Origin: UMGS1279 sp045577695
GTDB taxonomy: Bacteria > Bacillota > Clostridia > Oscillospirales > Acutalibacteraceae
DNA: 13,086 nt
Assembly: GCA_045577695.1 (NCBI GenBank)
Contig: JAZNIW010000012.1
Location: 1-13,086, forward strand
Reading direction: 5' to 3'
Notes under the pieces: model-generated
The model's database searches: none
What the model was told of the DNA's origin: nothing
What the model saw: the letters and a program-made list of their open reading frames with translations, nothing else
Position numbers and translations under genes: made by a program
Shown here: positions 11,675 through 13,086 of the stretch, piece by piece
Numbering within the stretch: the stretch's first letter is position 1
Layout of the letters: the number at the start of each line of letters is the position of its first letter

Positions 11675-11710
11675 ATAAGTAAAGCCGCCCGAGTGGGCGG
11701 CTTTACTTAT
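11675..11710. terminator. Bidirectional terminator between convergent genes
   Basis: Bases 11675-11690 and 11695-11710 are a perfect 16-bp stem (ATAAGTAAAGCCGCCC and its complement) around GAGT. Each 3' arm carries its own T-rich part. It lies four bases after the XRE gene stop and two bases before the stop of the minus-strand gene, so it serves both. Confidence 0.9.
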
Positions 11711-11712
11711 GC

Positions 11713-12618
11713 TTAGTATATCTTCGTTATAAAAAATTCTTTAATAGTAACATATGGACCATCGATTTTGCGAAAGCCATAAAGTACTCCTTGATTTTTA
11801 GTTTGAACAATATCAAAGGTAACGTCCATATCCCACCAAGAGCCATCAAAGTAAACTCGATTCCAAGTATGGTGATATTGTGCGTTGTCACGCTTATCGC
11901 CATCAACTACATAGCAGGGAATGTTCTGACTCCGACATAGTGCGGCAAACAGATGAGAAAAGTCATAGCAGATTCCTTTTCGCGTGCTTAAGGTTTTACG
12001 AACATTGAAATACTGTGTTAGAGGTTCGCAGTCATAGTCATACTCAAAATTATAAATCATCCATTTGTATATTGCTTTTACCTTTTCTTCATCAGTATCA
12101 CAATCGACACAAATTTCGTCAGCAAGTTTAAGGGTGTTCGTATCCCACAAGGTTGCTTGACCGTTTGTAAGAGAAACGTCAACCTGTCTGTAGACAAAAA
12201 TATATGCTGAGAAAAGCAATACGATTATAAGCATTGATAATATTAAAACATATATTTTCGTCAGTGGTTTATCCTTACCTGTATTATCGGTGAAAGCAAT
12301 AAAATACATAAAAATTATAACAAGCGAAATAACTGCTAAAAGCGAAAATACTCTGCGACAATAAATCGCATAAGCAATATTCATACAAGCAATGAGAATC
12401 AGCGAAATATAAACTGTTGATCTCATTGCTTTCGAATTTATCTTAACTGTTAAAAATAAAGTCGGTAAAGCCGATAGTAAATAGAATACCTGTAGAGTTG
12501 GAGAAAGAACAAGAAAGTCTCTCAAGTAAAATCCCAATATTAAATTATATGTAAGTGCTGTGCCAAAGAAAATAATTCTTGATTTTGTGTTAGTTTTAGA
12601 TGTTTTTGTAGTCTTCAT
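11713..12618 (-). CDS. Membrane protein with transglutaminase-like domain
   Basis: The product is 301 residues. After a basic start, about four or five hydrophobic segments lie between residues 14 and 143. The rest (about 150-301) is a transglutaminase-like (cysteine protease fold) domain: helix EEKVKAIYKWMIYNFEYDYD, then RKGICYDFSHLFAALCRSQN with the catalytic Cys at 217, HHTWNRVYFDGSWWDMDVTFD (split at 269) with His250 and Asp265. All three catalytic residues are present. By topology the domain probably lies outside the membrane. Bacterial transglutaminase-like proteins may act as peptidases or in cell-wall or peptide cross-linking; the substrate is unknown. AAAGGAG lies a few bases before ATG 12618. 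The promoter is not clear; a 14-bp hairpin at 12660-12694 precedes it. Confidence 0.92.
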   Translation of the reverse strand: MKTTKTSKTNTKSRIIFFGTALTYNLILGFYLRDFLVLSPTLQVFYLLSALPTLFLTVKINSKAMRSTVYISLILIACMNIAYAIYCRRVFSLLAVISLVIIFMYFIAFTDNTGKDKPLTKIYVLILSMLIIVLLFSAYIFVYRQVDVSLTNGQATLWDTNTLKLADEICVDCDTDEEKVKAIYKWMIYNFEYDYDCEPLTQYFNVRKTLSTRKGICYDFSHLFAALCRSQNIPCYVVDGDKRDNAQYHHTWNRVYFDGSWWDMDVTFDIVQTKNQGVLYGFRKIDGPYVTIKEFFITKIY

Positions 12619-12649
12619 TTCGAATCTCCTTTATGTACGAAATCCGTTG

Positions 12650-12694
12650 AAACGAAGAAGTGGCAGTACAGAGCAAAACACTCTGTACTGCCAC
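12650..12694 (-). terminator. Strong hairpin between the tRNA and the transglutaminase-like gene
   Basis: GTGGCAGTACAGAG and its exact complement (12660-12673 with 12681-12694) form a 14-bp stem with a 7-base loop. In minus direction the tail reads TTCTTCGTTTC, a weak U-tract. It lies in the probable leader of the 11713-12618 gene, so it may be a terminator for tRNA read-through or an attenuator. Confidence 0.6.
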
Positions 12695-12731
12695 AAACAA
12701 AGACTTATGTATTATCATTTAAGAAAACAAC

Positions 12732-12771
12732 AAACCCGAACGTTTCACCGATTGGTAAAAGGTTCGGGTTT
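12732..12771 (-). terminator. Terminator of the tRNA-Leu gene
   Basis: AAACCCGAAC pairs with GTTCGGGTTT (12732-12741 with 12762-12771). After a G-G mismatch, inner pairs TTT/AAA and ACC/GGT extend it to a GATT loop. In minus direction GTTGTTTTC follows. It stands about eight bases after the tRNA's CCA end. Confidence 0.8.
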
Positions 12772-12779
12772 GAATGCTT

Positions 12780-12861
12780 TGGTGCGGGCGACAGGACTTG
12801 AACCTGCACGCGTAGGCATCGGCTCCTAAGACCGACGTGTCTGCCATTCCACCACGCCCGC
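12780..12861 (-). tRNA. tRNA-Leu (anticodon UAG)
   Basis: In minus direction the gene starts GCGGGCG (12855-12861), which pairs with CGCCCGC (12784-12790), followed by discriminator A and an encoded CCA (12780-12782). The D arm GTGGAATGGCAGAC, the anticodon stem TCGGT/GCCGA with loop CTTAGGA (anticodon TAG), a class II variable arm and the T arm with TTCAAGT are all visible. It decodes CUA and, by wobble, other CUN codons. Length with CCA is 82 bases. Confidence 0.96.
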
Positions 12862-12872
12862 ATACTTCCTTT

Positions 12873-12901
12873 AGTGTATCACACACCTGTCCAAAATGCA
12901 A
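12873..12901 (-). promoter_or_regulatory. Promoter of the tRNA-Leu gene
   Basis: On the minus strand TTGCAT (12896-12901), a 17-base spacer and TACACT (12873-12878) preceded by TGA. The start would lie a few bases before the mature tRNA 5' end at 12861. Confidence 0.75.
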
Positions 12902-12973
12902 ATAATTTTTGATAAAATTGCGGGGGTGCTTTTTGTTCCGGACAATGCATAAAATAACCATGGACAAATATTC

Positions 12974-13000
12974 CAACGCGCTTTTTGTCGAAAGCGGTTG
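12974..13000. other. Bulged hairpin upstream of the right-edge gene
   Basis: CAAC pairs with GTTG and CGCTTT with AAAGCG around a six-base loop, with one bulged G. It overlaps the start of the candidate -35 box of the next promoter and could be an operator. No further evidence. Confidence 0.35.
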
Positions 13001-13026
13001 AATTTGTTTCGATTTTTTGATACACT
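12998..13026 (+). promoter_or_regulatory. Promoter of the right-edge gene
   Basis: TTGAAT (12998-13003), a 17-base spacer and TACACT (13021-13026) preceded by TGA. An overlapping TATACT at 13026-13031 is an alternative -10 with a poorer -35. The ATG is at 13078, about 45 bases after the expected start. Confidence 0.6.
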
Positions 13027-13077
13027 ATACTAAATAGTCTTAAAAACAGCCGATGGCGGAAACGGGGGAGTGGGCGT

Positions 13078-13086
13078 ATGAAACGG
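13078..13086 (+). CDS. First codons of a gene running off the right edge
   Basis: Only ATGAAACGG (M-K-R) is inside the window. The start is supported by GGGGGAG eight bases upstream and the promoter at 12998-13026. The product cannot be named. Confidence 0.6.

Noticed and set aside
12719..12976. Minus-strand 85-codon frame across the tRNA
   Set aside because: It overlaps the whole tRNA-Leu gene and its promoter, and is a known kind of false call.

Overview
The window looks like a chromosomal segment of a gut-type Clostridia bacterium (Firmicutes), probably from the Oscillospiraceae/Ruminococcaceae. The evidence is AGGAGG-type ribosome binding sites, consensus sigma-A promoters, many U-tract terminators, paired DegV proteins, and a serpin lipoprotein of the kind I recall from Eubacterium siraeum relatives. 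The placement is inference. Nearly every gene is on the minus strand. The plus-strand exceptions are a left-edge fragment, a small gene at 459-839, an XRE regulator at 11360-11671 and a gene that begins at the right edge.

Left part (1-940). The 3' end of an unidentified gene is followed by a 21-bp perfect terminator-like palindrome, then about 170 bp of seven consecutive small stem-loops with repeated linkers. This array ends at a clean promoter that drives a 126-residue protein of unknown function, which is closed by its own terminator.

Middle part (1049-6515). In order there are a two-gene DegV (fatty-acid-binding) operon, an XRE regulator fused to four membrane segments behind a perfect consensus promoter, an AEC-family transporter with an unclear start and two tiny leader ORFs, and an NfeD/SPFH (flotillin-like) operon.

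Right-middle part (6692-10635) is the most interesting. An ECF sigma factor, a single-pass membrane protein that is probably its anti-sigma, and a serpin lipoprotein are tightly coupled. Next to them is a gene for a membrane-anchored extracytoplasmic protein. The sigma gene and this last gene each have a promoter followed by the same leader RNA: a bulged hairpin whose loop (GTTATRGG) copies the 3' arm of an intrinsic terminator just before the gene. The loop can therefore pair with the terminator's 5' arm. The two copies keep these pairings through compensating changes, which is what a transcription-attenuating riboregulator would show. I do not recognise it as a named family. I infer a small regulon that places protease-inhibiting and other surface proteins under the control of an ECF sigma factor and this RNA element.

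Right end (10665-13086). A SLOG-like protein gene, with its own leader terminator, is divergent from an XRE regulator. An inverted-repeat motif covers the -35 box of each promoter. A membrane transglutaminase-like protein, a tRNA-Leu(UAG) gene and the first codons of a plus-strand gene complete the window.
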